A stretch of DNA of 64,000 nt from assembly GCF_019236475.1 (NCBI RefSeq), contig NZ_JAFAIX010000005.1:310001-374000 (forward strand), written 5' to 3'. Position numbers and translations under genes: made by a program. Below are positions 46,833-54,939 of this stretch, piece after piece. How positions within the stretch are numbered: the first letter of the stretch is position 1; each line of letters begins with the position of its first letter. This stretch comes from Chitinophaga sp. Lineage in GTDB: Bacteria > Bacteroidota > Bacteroidia > Chitinophagales > Chitinophagaceae. The notes beneath the pieces are model-generated. The model saw nothing but the letters and a program-made list of their open reading frames with translations. It did not search any database and was not told where the DNA came from.

Positions 46833-47222
46833 TTATTTCACCAGTTGGTCTAAGAGATGTTCCAGTGTAACTGCCGGATCGGCTGTCATACCCGGATGTA
46901 CCCTAGATGTTTGGAGAATGGTACTGCGATTAGCGGTCAGCCAGCGGAATCGTGCAGCGGCGTCTCCCTTGGCTATAGGTCCACCTGATGGAGCACCTGT
47001 ACAAATCTGTGTAAAAGCGCTGAGGTATTCTTTCACTAACTCCAATTCCGTGGCAGGTGCAAAACATTGCAGTCTTTCTACATTCAGCTCTACCAATGCA
47101 TGCAGGAAACGTTTCTGCCTGCAGTAAAGAATCACTCCTACATTGAGAAATTCTTCCCGTTCCACCCTGGGCACAATGCGGATGACCGCATATTCATATT
47201 CAAACAAGTGTTTCTCTTGCAT
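46833..47222 (-). CDS. DUF3037 protein paired with a HipA-like kinase
   Basis: A 129-residue protein with the DUF3037 pattern EYEYAVIRIVPRVEREEFLNVGVILYCR and a second half FRWLTANRSTILQTSRVHPG. It overlaps the end of the upstream HipA-like kinase gene by 23 bases, which indicates translational coupling. The same two families are neighbours in other bacteria, so they probably act together, but the function of DUF3037 is unknown. It is followed 33 bases later by the GH20 gene, which may share the transcript by position only. Confidence 0.85.
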   Translation of the reverse strand: MQEKHLFEYEYAVIRIVPRVEREEFLNVGVILYCRQKRFLHALVELNVERLQCFAPATELELVKEYLSAFTQICTGAPSGGPIAKGDAAARFRWLTANRSTILQTSRVHPGMTADPAVTLEHLLDQLVK

Positions 47223-47997
47223 CTTGCGCTGCTTTTACAAAGATATCTGATGATGTAATCCTGGTCGTTAAAAATTCGTAGTAGACTTCGCGTACTTGAT
47301 CTGGTGTTTCTTCCCAATCCCCGTTGGTAACCCAAACGTCTGGGATGAGGTTCACGATTCCACGTATGCGCGCTGGTGTGAGGATAGCGCGAAATGCTTT
47401 ATTTACTGTATCCAGTTCCGTGGCTTGTGGCAACAGTACATGGTTAGCAATCTGTGCAAAAGGCCGTACCGCCTGCTCCTGCCAGTTCTGCCAGGAATGG
47501 TGAAAATACAAGGAGGCACCGTTATCGATCAGCCACAATTCATTTCGCCACCAGAGCATATTGGTATTCCGGGGCGTACGGTCCACATTTGTCAGGAGTC
47601 CATCCAGCCATACGATTTGAGAGGCTAACAAGGGTGCTATTGTTGTTACCGCAGGATCGTAGGTAATGGCGCCCGACAGGAAATGTAGGGCAAGATTGAG
47701 TCCTACGCTCGATTTCAACAAATCTTGTATTTCTTCATCCCCTTCGGTTCGACCAAAAGATTCGTCCAAATTCGCAAATACTAATTCGGGAATACGGAGG
47801 CCCAAGGCTCTGGCGATCTCCCCACCTAATAATTCTGCTATCAGGGATTTTACTCCTTGGCCGGCGCCCCTGAATTTCAGGGCATACATAAATCCGTCGT
47901 CCGCTTCGGCAATAGCCGGCATAGAACCGCCTTCCCGCAATGGTGTGATATAGCGGGTTACATTGACCGTCCTTAGCTGTGGTTGCAATTCATTCAT
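47200..47997 (-). CDS. HipA-like kinase-fold protein
   Basis: A 265-residue member of the HipA/PI3-4-kinase-like fold, shorter than HipA toxins (about 440) because the N-terminal subdomain is absent. Visible features are YALKFRGAGQGVKSLIAELL (nucleotide-binding Lys and helix), the catalytic loop WLDGLLTNVDRTPRNTNMLW with Asp and Asn, and the metal-binding LIDNGASLYFHH. It could phosphorylate a protein or small molecule. A toxin role is not shown, since no antitoxin-type DNA-binding HipB precedes it. Its tight overlap with the DUF3037 gene defines the unit. Confidence 0.88.
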   Translation of the reverse strand: MNELQPQLRTVNVTRYITPLREGGSMPAIAEADDGFMYALKFRGAGQGVKSLIAELLGGEIARALGLRIPELVFANLDESFGRTEGDEEIQDLLKSSVGLNLALHFLSGAITYDPAVTTIAPLLASQIVWLDGLLTNVDRTPRNTNMLWWRNELWLIDNGASLYFHHSWQNWQEQAVRPFAQIANHVLLPQATELDTVNKAFRAILTPARIRGIVNLIPDVWVTNGDWEETPDQVREVYYEFLTTRITSSDIFVKAAQDARETLV

Positions 47998-48050
47998 ACT
48001 GACATTTTTTCTTTCCCAACAGTGACAGCCCGAAAATTAGATCATTTTTT

Positions 48051-50828
48051 TCAGAATGTGGAAATATTTGAAAGCTGGATACCTGTTGTATTCCTGCTTT
48101 TGATGCCCTCCAAGAGCGCAGGAACCTTCATCAGTTTAACATCCATGATCTTCGCCTGTTGTACATCATCCAGGAATATGGCATAGCGATGATCTGGTTG
48201 CTCAAAACGAAAACTACAGCTATCTATTTTCAACTGTTGGACGTGCCTCGCCCAGATGCCATACCCCGGCTGGATCTTCAGATCTGCGGCGTTGTATTGC
48301 CCCACCCCCAGCTCCACTGGGACTTGCGCGGTATCTGATAATGGATTGCCCCCTTTCCCCAGGAAATGGACATCTTTGAAGGAAATTTCGTTGATATAAC
48401 CTGTACTACGCCCGTCTGGCAAGGTGAAACCTATTTTCTCCGGCAAACTGTAACCTGCCACTATAGCGGAAAATCTACGTTGACTACCATCATACGATTT
48501 CCAGCGGGTACCGCTGAAGGCACTACCACCATATGTCTCACTAATATCAATACCATTGATCGTGATACGTTCTACTTTCCCAATATTCACATTTGTAATC
48601 AACAGCTCATCATGCACCCGACCGTTTTCGGTAAACTGAAATTTCTCTGCCGTAGCGCCCAATATGCGCGCACGATTGGAGATCGAAATAAAGAAAGGTG
48701 CCGCTGCCCGCAACATCTTCGACCGATGATGTAATGGCCCCGTATGACCACAGTTGAGATGAATATCATGGATATGTGCACCATCATTGGTAGAGATGGA
48801 AAACCCTGCTTTGTTGGCCCCCAACACGTAGATATTATCCACACAGATATCTGAAATATCGTCTGCGGTTTCTGACCCGATTTGGAAGAGATTACAATTC
48901 GTATCACCAATGATATTCCGCACCTTGAAACCCTTTGACGGACGCGTAAAACCAAGCGAACAATCCGATCCCGGTTTCACAATATCATCCGAACTCACCC
49001 GAGAAAATATATTCGTTACCGTTACCTCATTGCAACCCATGAAATCGTAAATATCTCTTGCAGATCCTTGATGATCTTTTCCAAAATAAGTATCGTGTAC
49101 ATAGATAGAATCCGTGCCAGTGGCCAATAAAACGAAATGTCCTCCTCGATCTATCTGCAACATGTTGTCTATACTATAATTGGGGTCCCCATGTTTCCCG
49201 ATGTAATAAGGTTCATCCTTCTTTTCATCATACCATAAATCTTGTGGATTGTAAATACCTCCAATTTCCACGTTGGTGCATAGTTTCAAGGAGAACATCT
49301 TATCGCTTCTGTTATCAGGCGCATTATTCATCACCTTATCACTGGTTACCAGATTGCCATTGCCGGTAATGGTACCGTTGCCGATAATCTTAATATTGTC
49401 CAATCGCTCTCCTCTAAACATAGCGTTCTGAAAATAATGATGGCCTACATCCTGCTTGGTGAGGTAATTTTCAGGATCTTCATAAGGTCCTTTATCAGTA
49501 GGGGAAAGTCCAGAGCGATAGGCTCTATCGGAGAACCAGGTGGTTTCTGGCGCGTCTCCTCCTTTCAACGCTTTTATCACAGCACCTTGGGCGACATACA
49601 AGTATACATTGGATTGCAACTGAATGGTACGTACGTTATAAGTGCCAGGAGAAAACAGTAATGTACCTCCTCCCATTTTATTCAATTTAAGAATAGCTGC
49701 ATTGATGGAATCCGTTTGATCCTCCTGCTCCTTTCCACTGACGCCACATTGCTTTACATCGAGCATCCCTGTATACATGCGAACACTCCATGATGAAATG
49801 GTTGAAGTAACCAATCGGAAGCTGTAAAATCGATGTGGTTTGAGGTTTTTAACGACGCCATACTTTCCATTTATTTCTGCCTTGGCGTCCGTCCAGGTTT
49901 TACCGTCATCCAAAGATTGCAGAATACGCACCTTGTCTGGGCAATCCCACTCAAATGCAGCACTGGTATAGTTGTGCATATCGCTTGAATACCTTTCCAT
50001 TTTTAGCGGTATTCTCTTAAATGCAATGAGCCCATTTTCAAATATTATCAACTCCTTTGCGAGGCCGCCTTCGAGCCGCTTAGGCTCTTTAGTAATATAC
50101 CAGGCGCCTATTTCAATCCCTTTTGTTGAATCCAGTGTATGCACTCCCGTTAGATAAAGTTCCACATCCACACCATTATTAGCACGCAAATCAAGGTGAT
50201 GCAACACTATCTGGGTTGTTTTCTTTTGATGAATAACGTTTCCCTCTCCGATGAATGGATAAGGGTATCCTTTTCCACTCCTACCAGAGGAGGTAGTCGC
50301 CAATTGACTGAGCAGCATCTTTCCCCTTCCGATCACATTTACCTGGACACTATCGGCATTGAATTTCAGTGATGCGGGTATCTCAAATATTACGGTAGCA
50401 TCTGGTGTACGTTGGCCAGCAGTAAAGGAGAGATGCAGGTCTTCCAGTGAATTTGCTTTCATGAGGTTACGCGGCACCTCCAATTTTCCGGTAAGGGCTC
50501 TTTCCTTCCATTGCAGGTAATAATTACTCACAGCTCCTCCCCGCCAGTATTGACGCAGATGATTGGAGTCGAGCAATTGAAACTTACTGTACTTATCTCT
50601 CTCCTCTAGTTGCCGAATAAAGCCATTAGCATCTACCCCCGTAAATACCAGTCCTTCCTTTTCCTTCGTATCTACGGTATAAGTATAGGTATGTCCATAT
50701 CCAATGATGATGGTATCATGGGTAATGTCGGCAAAATTCTTAGGGAGATTCCCGGACCATTGGGCATGCAGCGGAAACGAGCCTCCCACGAGCAAGATGA
50801 ATAGCAATAGGAAATAATGGAATTTCAT
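48051..50828 (-). CDS. Exported right-handed beta-helix protein, GH28/pectate-lyase-like
   Basis: A 925-residue exported protein (signal MKFHYFLLLFILLVGGSFPL, ending LHAQ). About 1-330 form a beta-rich domain not recognised by me. From about 340, DSINAAILKLNKMGGGTLLF and SPGTYNVRTIQLQSNVYLYV open a parallel beta-helix of the pectate lyase/GH28 clan. The helix contains IKIIGNGTITGNG, NIFSRVSSDDIVKPGSD (a possible Asp-Asp acid pair) and GSETADDISD, where GH28 has its Gly-His-Gly loop. The His is absent, so the exact family and linkage cannot be assigned. It could cleave uronic-acid- or galactose-containing chains. It lies near, but is separated from, the fucosidase/hexosaminidase genes. A TAAATTTG element at 50914-50921 (minus) may be its promoter -7 box. 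Confidence 0.75.
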   Translation of the reverse strand: MKFHYFLLLFILLVGGSFPLHAQWSGNLPKNFADITHDTIIIGYGHTYTYTVDTKEKEGLVFTGVDANGFIRQLEERDKYSKFQLLDSNHLRQYWRGGAVSNYYLQWKERALTGKLEVPRNLMKANSLEDLHLSFTAGQRTPDATVIFEIPASLKFNADSVQVNVIGRGKMLLSQLATTSSGRSGKGYPYPFIGEGNVIHQKKTTQIVLHHLDLRANNGVDVELYLTGVHTLDSTKGIEIGAWYITKEPKRLEGGLAKELIIFENGLIAFKRIPLKMERYSSDMHNYTSAAFEWDCPDKVRILQSLDDGKTWTDAKAEINGKYGVVKNLKPHRFYSFRLVTSTISSWSVRMYTGMLDVKQCGVSGKEQEDQTDSINAAILKLNKMGGGTLLFSPGTYNVRTIQLQSNVYLYVAQGAVIKALKGGDAPETTWFSDRAYRSGLSPTDKGPYEDPENYLTKQDVGHHYFQNAMFRGERLDNIKIIGNGTITGNGNLVTSDKVMNNAPDNRSDKMFSLKLCTNVEIGGIYNPQDLWYDEKKDEPYYIGKHGDPNYSIDNMLQIDRGGHFVLLATGTDSIYVHDTYFGKDHQGSARDIYDFMGCNEVTVTNIFSRVSSDDIVKPGSDCSLGFTRPSKGFKVRNIIGDTNCNLFQIGSETADDISDICVDNIYVLGANKAGFSISTNDGAHIHDIHLNCGHTGPLHHRSKMLRAAAPFFISISNRARILGATAEKFQFTENGRVHDELLITNVNIGKVERITINGIDISETYGGSAFSGTRWKSYDGSQRRFSAIVAGYSLPEKIGFTLPDGRSTGYINEISFKDVHFLGKGGNPLSDTAQVPVELGVGQYNAADLKIQPGYGIWARHVQQLKIDSCSFRFEQPDHRYAIFLDDVQQAKIMDVKLMKVPALLEGIKSRNTTGIQLSNISTF

Positions 50829-50923
50829 AACGGTGTCGTACTTTATAGGTACAGGGTTCCAAATTAATAGCTTCTGCGTGTAAAAGCTGTCGCAGTCTTC
50901 CCAGAAGATGATACAAATTTATC

Positions 50924-52186
50924 TTAGCGTTGTACAATTGCCACCATACCCATGCCGCCGGCGGTACAAATAGATACCAACGCTCTTCCGCCGCCTCTTT
51001 CCTGCAACATTTTTGCAGTCTGTCCCAGTATCCTCGCGCCAGTGGCCCCAAATGGATGCCCAATGGCCACGCTACCACCCCGGATATTCAGTTTCGAGCG
51101 ATCAATACTGCCAAGTGGTGCATCATACCCTAGTTTTTTACAATACGCTGGATCTTCCCAAGCTTTTAAAGTACATAATACTTGTCCACAGAAGGCTTCA
51201 TGGATTTCATATAGGTCAAAGTCCTGTAGCCGCAGGTTATTTCTTTTTAGGAGTCGCGCTACCGCATAGGTAGGCGCCATCAACAATCCTTCTCCATGTA
51301 CATAATCCACGGCTGCGGACTCCGCATCTTCCAGATATGCTAATATCGGCAGGTTACGACTTTGCGCATATGATTCAGCCGCCAGCAGTACTGCTGCGGC
51401 TCCATCTGAATAAAGGGTGCTATTCCCTGCGGTCAGGCTACCTTTCCCGGAGGTATCAAAAGCGGGTTTTAGTTTAGCGAGTTTTTCGGGCGTTGTATCT
51501 GGGCGAATGATCGTGTCTTTCACCACGCCTTTGAAAGGGAAAACAAGATCTTTGAAGAAGCCATCTTGGTAAGCTTTTTCCGCATTCATATGACTATGGT
51601 AGGCCAATTCATCTTGGGCTTCCCGACTGATCCCCCATTCTTTCACCATTAACTCCGTATGTTGGCCCATAGACAAGCCGGTACGGGGTTCCACAATACT
51701 AGGATACAGTGGGGATAAGTCGCGTATACGAAAAGAGGCCAGTATTTTCAATCTTTCGCCCAAGCTGCGGGCCCCTCGTAAGGCGACCATTTTCCAACTG
51801 AATTGTTTACTGAATAATATCGGGAGATCACTATTCGTATCGCTGCCTCCTGCAATCCCTACCTCGATTTGACCGGCCTTGATGCGCAGCCCTAGTTGTA
51901 CCGCCGCATCCAAACTGGTGCTACAGGCCCTTATCACATTATACGCAGGCGTATGTGGATCCAGGCCACTGCCTAGAACACATTCTCGCGCGAAGTTCCA
52001 GTCGGTAGACCGGTTCATGATAGCTCCCAGTGCCACATCTCCTAGTCGTTCTCCAGAGAGGCCGTATTGACTCACAATCTCCTGTAAGCAGGCCGTTAGC
52101 ATATCCTGGTTGGAAGTTCGGAGGTAATGTGTAAACGACTTAACAAAGGGAACGCGGCGGGAACCTATAATGGCGACTTTTTCCAT
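50924..52186 (-). CDS. Acetyl-CoA C-acyltransferase (thiolase)
   Basis: A 420-residue thiolase. It transfers or cleaves an acyl unit with CoA, as in fatty-acid oxidation or acetoacetyl-CoA formation. The acyl-accepting Cys is C88 in NVIRACSTSLDAAVQ, the catalytic His lies in GGSVAIGHPFGATGARIL, and the second Cys lies in SICTAGGMGM. The length fits the family. The neighbours give no beta-oxidation partner genes, so direction and chain length are unknown. It is transcribed divergently from the AraC-type gene at 52256, with TAACTTTA at 52208-52201 as a candidate -7 element. The AraC protein could be its regulator. Confidence 0.93.
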   Translation of the reverse strand: MEKVAIIGSRRVPFVKSFTHYLRTSNQDMLTACLQEIVSQYGLSGERLGDVALGAIMNRSTDWNFARECVLGSGLDPHTPAYNVIRACSTSLDAAVQLGLRIKAGQIEVGIAGGSDTNSDLPILFSKQFSWKMVALRGARSLGERLKILASFRIRDLSPLYPSIVEPRTGLSMGQHTELMVKEWGISREAQDELAYHSHMNAEKAYQDGFFKDLVFPFKGVVKDTIIRPDTTPEKLAKLKPAFDTSGKGSLTAGNSTLYSDGAAAVLLAAESYAQSRNLPILAYLEDAESAAVDYVHGEGLLMAPTYAVARLLKRNNLRLQDFDLYEIHEAFCGQVLCTLKAWEDPAYCKKLGYDAPLGSIDRSKLNIRGGSVAIGHPFGATGARILGQTAKMLQERGGGRALVSICTAGGMGMVAIVQR

Positions 52187-52200
52187 GATAAGGGTTTTCT

Positions 52201-52235
52201 TAAAGTTAAGTATATTCTCCTGGAATGTATCTTTA
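52201..52235. promoter_or_regulatory. Divergent promoter candidates, thiolase and AraC genes
   Basis: TAACTTTA on the minus strand (52208-52201) and TATCTTTA on the plus strand (52228-52235) match the -7 consensus except for the last base. The plus-strand element has TTA, not TTG, 19 bases upstream. The minus one has no -33 match. Spacing to both ATGs is suitable. Confidence 0.35.
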
Positions 52236-52255
52236 CAGTATCATCCTTTTTCATC

Positions 52256-53194
52256 ATGGCTAAACGTCTATTAACCCAAGAAAAGATTCCCACTTATCAC
52301 TTACAGGATTTCCGGCACCTGCACCGGGATACGGATAACCTTTCCGCTTTCGGCTATAACAATCTGCCAGAAGCTAATAAGATCAAGGGTTTCGAGATAT
52401 ATTCCAGCGAGGGGTTGGTTAGTGCCGTAGGGCCGCTAAAATCGGATTTCTATCGGATGAGTATTACCCTGGCTGGTGGTGTGGATGTACGGCTGGGAGT
52501 AGAAGAGTTCCGGCATCAACCGGGGACTATCAGTTTCACGTATCCGGGGCAAGTGTTTGCCAAATGTAATATCCAGCCGGGAACATTCGGTTATTACGCT
52601 TTATTTGAAGCGGATTTCCTGGAGACGCTCATCTCACCGGACAAGTTCCAGGAAGAATTCCCTTTTTTCAGTATAGAGGGGCAGTTGTTCATTCAGCTAA
52701 ATGCGGAAGAGATCACGGAAGTGACGGCACATGTACAGCAGATTGATACAGAACTGCATCAGTTGAAACCTGGTAGGAACATGGCGATCAAGCTATATTT
52801 CTATTTGTTGCTACTCGCTATCAAAAGATCGTATATCCGCCAGGAGTTACATGTTACCTCAACGGATACACGCGCTGCCTATCTGGTGCCCAGGTACAGA
52901 AAATTGGTCAGTCAGCATTATTTGAGCAAACGCAAAGTGGCGGATTATGCGGCTTTGCTAGGCGTTACGCCTAATCACTTGAACAGAACTGTTCGGGAAG
53001 TAACGGGTCATACGGCTTCATATGCTATCAGTACGATGTTAGTGCAGGAAGCCAAGGCACTGTTGCGATTTACGGATAATACCATTGCAGAGATATCTCA
53101 TCGCCTTGATTTCAGTGACCCTGCTGGGTTTAATCGTTTCTTCCGGGAACAAACGGGGCAGACGCCGTTGGGGTTTAGGAAGAATGTCTCTTAA
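52256..53194 (+). CDS. AraC-family transcriptional regulator (divergent from thiolase)
   Basis: The ATG at 52256 gives 312 residues, starting MAKRLLTQEKIPTYH. A longer frame back to 52127 would run into the thiolase gene and is rejected. An N-terminal cupin-like sensing half (about 20-190, with FYRMSITLAGGVDVRLG) precedes the two helix-turn-helix motifs of AraC proteins (KVADYAALLGVTPNHLNRTV, IAEISHRLDFSDPAGFNRFF, ending GQTPLGFRK). It is probably an activator or repressor of itself and the thiolase, judged by the divergent promoters. The ligand is unknown. Confidence 0.88.
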   Translation: MAKRLLTQEKIPTYHLQDFRHLHRDTDNLSAFGYNNLPEANKIKGFEIYSSEGLVSAVGPLKSDFYRMSITLAGGVDVRLGVEEFRHQPGTISFTYPGQVFAKCNIQPGTFGYYALFEADFLETLISPDKFQEEFPFFSIEGQLFIQLNAEEITEVTAHVQQIDTELHQLKPGRNMAIKLYFYLLLLAIKRSYIRQELHVTSTDTRAAYLVPRYRKLVSQHYLSKRKVADYAALLGVTPNHLNRTVREVTGHTASYAISTMLVQEAKALLRFTDNTIAEISHRLDFSDPAGFNRFFREQTGQTPLGFRKNVS

Positions 53195-53197
53195 TAC

Positions 53198-53238
53198 AAC
53201 CTAAAGATCACTCCTGTACCAGGTTTGACCTTTAGGTT
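53198..53238. repeat. Inverted repeat between convergent genes
   Basis: Perfect 9-base arms AACCTAAAG (53198-53206) and CTTTAGGTT (53230-53238) with a 23-base interior that holds the smaller hairpin AGGT-TTG-ACCT. It separates the AraC gene from the AT-rich cassette. It may stop transcription, but no T-tract is present. Confidence 0.4.
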
Positions 53239-53262
53239 AAGCAGGACGTTGTACATGAAAGT

Positions 53263-53751
53263 TCACTTCTGTTGACTTATATTTTCCTGTGAGTTTTTAT
53301 GCCCAAAGCTTATATTGAAACTAAAATCACCAAAATTCTTGATAAAAAACACAATGGCAAGAATAAGCCCAAAGACAAACGATGCAACTACACCAGCTAA
53401 AACATTCATCAAAAATGAAGTTCTAAGGGGTTTTACTATACTTTTTAGTAAATCGGTTTGTTCTTGTATCACCTGATCTTTTTGAATCGCAAGCTCTTCG
53501 CCAAGAACAGTGTCAATAAAATTTCGAAATACTTGCTCTCCTTTGGTTTTATAATGATCAATAGATCTGCTAGAAGAAGAAACATCGTTGAATGGGATTA
53601 AATCCGCGTCAGTAAGGGTTCTACCGCTCTGGTGCTGATTCTCGATATATTCAATTTTACTTCTCTTGTAGAGTGAATATGCAATATGCCCCACTACATC
53701 GTTATCATCTTCTACAATTTTCGCATAGATAGGGTTATAATTCCTCTTCAT
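53263..53751 (-). CDS. Unknown single-span membrane protein, last gene of AT-rich cassette
   Basis: A 162-residue protein. The N-terminal segment (NPIYAKIVEDDNDVVGHIAY then SLYKRSKIEYIEN) looks like a conserved soluble domain. A charged helical stretch follows, with one strong membrane helix at about 115-138 (MNVLAGVVASFVFGLILAIV) and a short tail. I do not recognise a named family. It overlaps the preceding 76-residue gene by 17 bases, so the pair is translationally coupled. Codon and base use are clearly more AT-rich than in the surrounding genes. Its role may be membrane-associated, but no enzymatic motif is visible. Confidence 0.65.
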   Translation of the reverse strand: MKRNYNPIYAKIVEDDNDVVGHIAYSLYKRSKIEYIENQHQSGRTLTDADLIPFNDVSSSSRSIDHYKTKGEQVFRNFIDTVLGEELAIQKDQVIQEQTDLLKSIVKPLRTSFLMNVLAGVVASFVFGLILAIVFFIKNFGDFSFNISFGHKNSQENISQQK

Positions 53752-53965
53752 ATTCCTTCAGGGCTTTAGCATAAGCATTCTTTATCTCCTCTTTACTAAG
53801 TTCTTTTGTTGTTACAATTCCGTCAACAATAGTTTTAATAGTAATGAAGCCATTTTTATTATAATCTTCATTCTCTTTGATAGCTGGATCTAAACCATTT
53901 AATATAAGTTCCCTATTAGCATTCCTTATTGCTTCAAGAGATACCTGATAATTTCGTCTCTCCAT
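53735..53965 (-). CDS. Small acidic unknown protein coupled to the membrane protein
   Basis: A 76-residue soluble protein, rich in Glu and Lys, starting MERRNYQVSLEAIRNANREL and ending in the helix KNAYAKALKEYEEEL. It has no membrane segment. It overlaps the 162-residue membrane-protein gene by 17 bases. A small charged protein overlapping a membrane protein recalls toxin-antitoxin or regulator-effector pairs, but the sequence shows no such domain. The C-terminal helix resembles a short coding remnant at 53983-54060. Confidence 0.6.
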   Translation of the reverse strand: MERRNYQVSLEAIRNANRELILNGLDPAIKENEDYNKNGFITIKTIVDGIVTTKELSKEEIKNAYAKALKEYEEEL

Positions 53966-53982
53966 TTTAGTATGTTTTTAGG

Positions 53983-54060
53983 TTATTTAACAATAGAAAT
54001 AAATTCAGCTTTGATTTTATAATTTTCAAATTCTTCTTCTGCCTCCTTCAGGGCTCTCAC
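53983..54060 (-). pseudogene. Possible remnant of a duplicate of the 76-residue gene
   Basis: A 25-codon frame from GTG 54060 to the stop at 53985-53983 encodes VRALKEAEEEFENYKIK and a few more residues. ALKExEEE matches the end of the neighbouring 76-residue protein (ALKEYEEEL), and 12 bases of DNA around CCTTCAGGGCT are shared. The GTG overlaps the TGA of the upstream 60-residue gene. It may be the tail of a deleted paralogue, or a translated micro-ORF. Confidence 0.35.
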
Positions 54061-54239
54061 TCATTCCTTTGAATGATGTTTTCATCTGAATCAGGCAGCC
54101 TTCCATGAACAGACATTTGCTCCAGCGCCTTTTTCTTCTTTCTTTTGTTGTCATCCATTCTCATATATATGCCGCCCCCGAAGGTCACAATACAACCTAA
54201 TACACCCAGAATGTTTGCAAAAACTATTAAGCCATTCAT
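54057..54239 (-). CDS. Small single-span membrane protein of the AT-rich cassette
   Basis: A 60-residue protein with one membrane helix at about residues 3-26 (LIVFANILGVLGCIVTFGGG), followed by a basic cluster (MRMDDNKRKKKKALEQ). That cluster predicts the N terminus outside the cytoplasm and the tail inside. No family is recognised. It follows the 131-residue membrane gene by 15 bases and belongs to the same transcript. Small anchored proteins like this often act as partners or lids for larger membrane proteins, but nothing specific can be read here. Confidence 0.5.
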   Translation of the reverse strand: MNGLIVFANILGVLGCIVTFGGGIYMRMDDNKRKKKKALEQMSVHGRLPDSDENIIQRNE

Positions 54240-54254
54240 ATAACATTATATTTT

Positions 54255-54650
54255 TTATGATTTATAAATAATTTTGTTTGCTTCATAACTCAAATAAGCA
54301 CTACCAAGGAAACAGATTACAGCAATAAAACTTAACCATATAAAAGCAGGGGCGGGTTTTACAACTTCAGTACCGATGAAAACACCCAACAAAAAGGCCA
54401 ATACTACAATAGCAAAAGCCGAAATAGTTGAAAAAATAATCTTTGCTTCCACTTTCTCGCTAGTAATTAGATTAAAGTTGTTCAAATTGATCGCCAAACC
54501 TGCAAAAAGAAAATCTTTTATATCATATCGACCAATATCCAAGTCAAGGCTGGTCACAAAACGAAGTATAATAGGTAACATACTTCCTACTAATGTCATA
54601 ATATACCATATAAGTATCGATTCGTACTTTTTAAAAAAGTCCTGTAACAT
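54255..54650 (-). CDS. Multi-span membrane protein of unknown function, first gene of AT-rich cassette
   Basis: A 131-residue protein with about three membrane helices: about 12-32 (ILIWYIMTLVGSMLPIILRF), 72-95 (IIFSTISAFAIVVLAFLLGV) and 103-124 (FIWLSFIAVICFLGSAYLSY). A soluble loop between the first two carries DIGRYDIKDF. It has no recognised domain. It is the first gene after a perfect promoter at 54769-54798, which leaves a leader of about 110 bases. Together with the next three or four small ORFs it forms an AT-rich unit inserted between ordinary metabolic genes. Confidence 0.6.
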   Translation of the reverse strand: MLQDFFKKYESILIWYIMTLVGSMLPIILRFVTSLDLDIGRYDIKDFLFAGLAINLNNFNLITSEKVEAKIIFSTISAFAIVVLAFLLGVFIGTEVVKPAPAFIWLSFIAVICFLGSAYLSYEANKIIYKS

Positions 54651-54768
54651 GGGATTAACAGATTATACACGTTAATAGATATAATAAAACATTACGTTTT
54701 ATCATTAAAAGCTTGGATTAAAATTTTAGATCTCTGGCATGATCTAATATGTAAAAGGGAGAGGATTC

Positions 54769-54798
54769 CAAAGATAGGAAAATATTAAAAGCCAACAA
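54769..54798 (-). promoter_or_regulatory. Perfect Bacteroidota promoter of the AT-rich cassette
   Basis: On the minus strand TTG (54798-54796), 19 bases, TATCTTTG (54776-54769). This matches TTG-N19-TAnnTTTG exactly. Transcription would start about 110 bases before the first ATG at 54650. Confidence 0.7.
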
Positions 54799-54939
54799 TT
54801 TTCTACCACTTTTTTTGAAGAAAATTTTCACTCGCAAATGATTATTGAAAAATGCATAATTCAGTTAATTCTTTGCATAATCAGGATAATAATCAATCGA
54901 TCATTCTGCCCCAACTTTGTATCACAAAAAACAACAATT

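Noticed and set aside
47200..47997. HipA toxin of a HipBA toxin-antitoxin module
   Set aside because: No HipB-like DNA-binding gene is adjacent and the protein lacks the HipA N-terminal subdomain. The partner is DUF3037.
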